Part shown: positions 63,561 through 64,000 of the stretch, one piece after another | How positions within the stretch are numbered: position 1 is the stretch's first letter | Layout: the number at the start of each line of letters is the position of its first letter | Assembly (NCBI GenBank): GCA_003326205.1 | Contig: LWTK01000035.1 | Location: 1 to 64,000 of the forward strand | DNA length: 64,000 bases | From: Nostoc sp. ATCC 43529 | GTDB taxonomy: Bacteria; Cyanobacteriota; Cyanobacteriia; Cyanobacteriales; Nostocaceae | Reading direction: 5' to 3' | Notes under the pieces: model-generated | Database searches by the model: none | Told to the model about the DNA's origin: nothing | Seen by the model: the letters and a program-made list of their open reading frames with translations, nothing else | Translations under genes and position numbers: made by a program

Positions 63561-63980
63561 ATGGTACAAACGCAAACGATAAATAGGCTAAAAGAACTAC
63601 AGAAAGTAACTGATATTAGGCACATTAATCTTATTGTGCGCGATATAGAGGTTACTTGGGAGTTTTATCAAAGAGTCTTGGGTCTCGTTTATAAGTATCA
63701 TATGACCGAGACCAAGATTGTCGCAGCGTTTAATGATTATGAGTTCTTTTTGGAAGAAGTACGTGATTGGCCTGGTGAAAATCCGAACTTCCATATAGGA
63801 TTACGAACAACACCTGACAAGGTTTACGAGTGGGCAGAACACTTAGCTTCACTGGAAGTGCCGCTAGTTTGTGGAAATAATCCAGTTGCTGAAGTTTATG
63901 CTCTTCCTAACACTGGTAGAGTCGCCCTTTATTTTCGTGACCCTGACGGCACAATGATTGAAATCTACTCGCCGGAATGA
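63561..63980 (+). CDS. VOC-family (glyoxalase/bleomycin resistance/dioxygenase) protein
   Basis: The 139-residue single VOC domain has IRHINLIVRDIEVTWEFYQR, the GLVYKYHMTET strand and a final VALYFRDPDGTMIEIYSPE with a metal-binding Glu. His near the start of the first motif can be the other ligand. ATG 63561 follows AGGAG. VOC enzymes include toxoflavin-degrading enzymes of Paenibacillus, besides many other activities such as resistance proteins and epimerases. At the end of a toxoflavin-like cluster it may detoxify the product or take part in its synthesis. The function is inferred. Confidence 0.88.
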   Translation: MVQTQTINRLKELQKVTDIRHINLIVRDIEVTWEFYQRVLGLVYKYHMTETKIVAAFNDYEFFLEEVRDWPGENPNFHIGLRTTPDKVYEWAEHLASLEVPLVCGNNPVAEVYALPNTGRVALYFRDPDGTMIEIYSPE

Positions 63981-64000
63981 TCGTTTCGTGAGACTGAAGT
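63981..64000. other. Window edge after the VOC gene
   Basis: Only 20 bases remain after the VOC stop, so further genes of the same cluster, such as an exporter, may lie just beyond the window. Confidence 0.5.

Noticed and set aside
51861..63980. Tubercidin/toyocamycin-type deazapurine cluster
   Set aside because: Those pathways start with GTP cyclohydrolase I and queuosine-type enzymes (QueD, QueE, QueC-like). Here the enzyme is GTP cyclohydrolase II with RibD, and no such genes are present.

Overview
This 64 kb window comes from a filamentous, probably heterocyst-forming (Nostocales-type) cyanobacterium. The evidence is frequent HIP1 octamers (GCGATCGC), many heptanucleotide short tandem repeats between genes, and cyanobacterial or plastid-type genes: ferredoxin-thioredoxin reductase variable chain, a Ycf66-family protein, glpX-type FBP/SBPase, a CYP110-like P450 and a GuaB3-type IMP dehydrogenase. 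The first bases are the 5' end of a 16S rRNA gene on the minus strand.

Region 0.3-19.5 kb is mostly housekeeping: glyQ, comEC, a NADAR protein, TPR protein, rlmN, a MIF-like tautomerase, cobM, lgt, coaD with an overlapping coiled-coil gene, ycf66-like, plsC-like, tadA, a glutaredoxin, a DUF981-like membrane protein, glpX and hemA. Region 19.5-37.6 kb mixes accessory and core genes: membrane acyltransferase, a ParA/coiled-coil pair that may be a type 2 McdAB carboxysome-positioning system, P450, acetyltransferase, a decayed PEP-CTERM gene, MDR and SDR oxidoreductases, TPR protein, ABC exporter, purQ/purS, a Fur-family regulator, SPFH/NfeD pair, and a zinc ribbon-pseudokinase-like-PP2C protein.

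Region 37.6-43.6 kb is a repeat-rich entry followed by a tight three-gene cassette: a NACHT/STAND-type ATPase, a protein with 14 near-identical WD40 repeats plus a degenerate one, and a second ATPase homologous to the first. The ATPase and sensor parts, often fused in cyanobacterial STAND proteins, are separate here. Region 44-50.6 kb holds ftrV, a YdcF-like protein, an aminoglycoside-phosphotransferase-like/P-loop kinase fusion, a heme-oxygenase-fold-like protein, an internally deleted IS701-type element, an IS4-type transposase fragment and MITE-like repeats.

Region 50.6-64 kb is the most notable. After an AraC-family regulator, ten genes lie on one strand: guaA, a WD40 protein, ribD, a SUMF1-domain protein, a methyltransferase, purF, stand-alone ribA (GTP cyclohydrolase II), a second methyltransferase, guaB3 and a VOC-family protein. 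GTP cyclohydrolase II, RibD-type deaminase, WD-repeat protein, SUMF1-domain protein and SAM methyltransferase are the gene set known for toxoflavin biosynthesis (toxB, toxE, toxC, toxD, toxA) in Burkholderia and Pseudomonas. I infer a cyanobacterial biosynthetic cluster for a toxoflavin-like azapteridine. PurF, GuaB3 and GuaA would drive purine flux to GTP, and the VOC protein could give self-protection. Exact HIP1 octamers are rare in this stretch, which fits horizontal acquisition. The window ends 20 bases after the VOC gene, so the cluster may continue.
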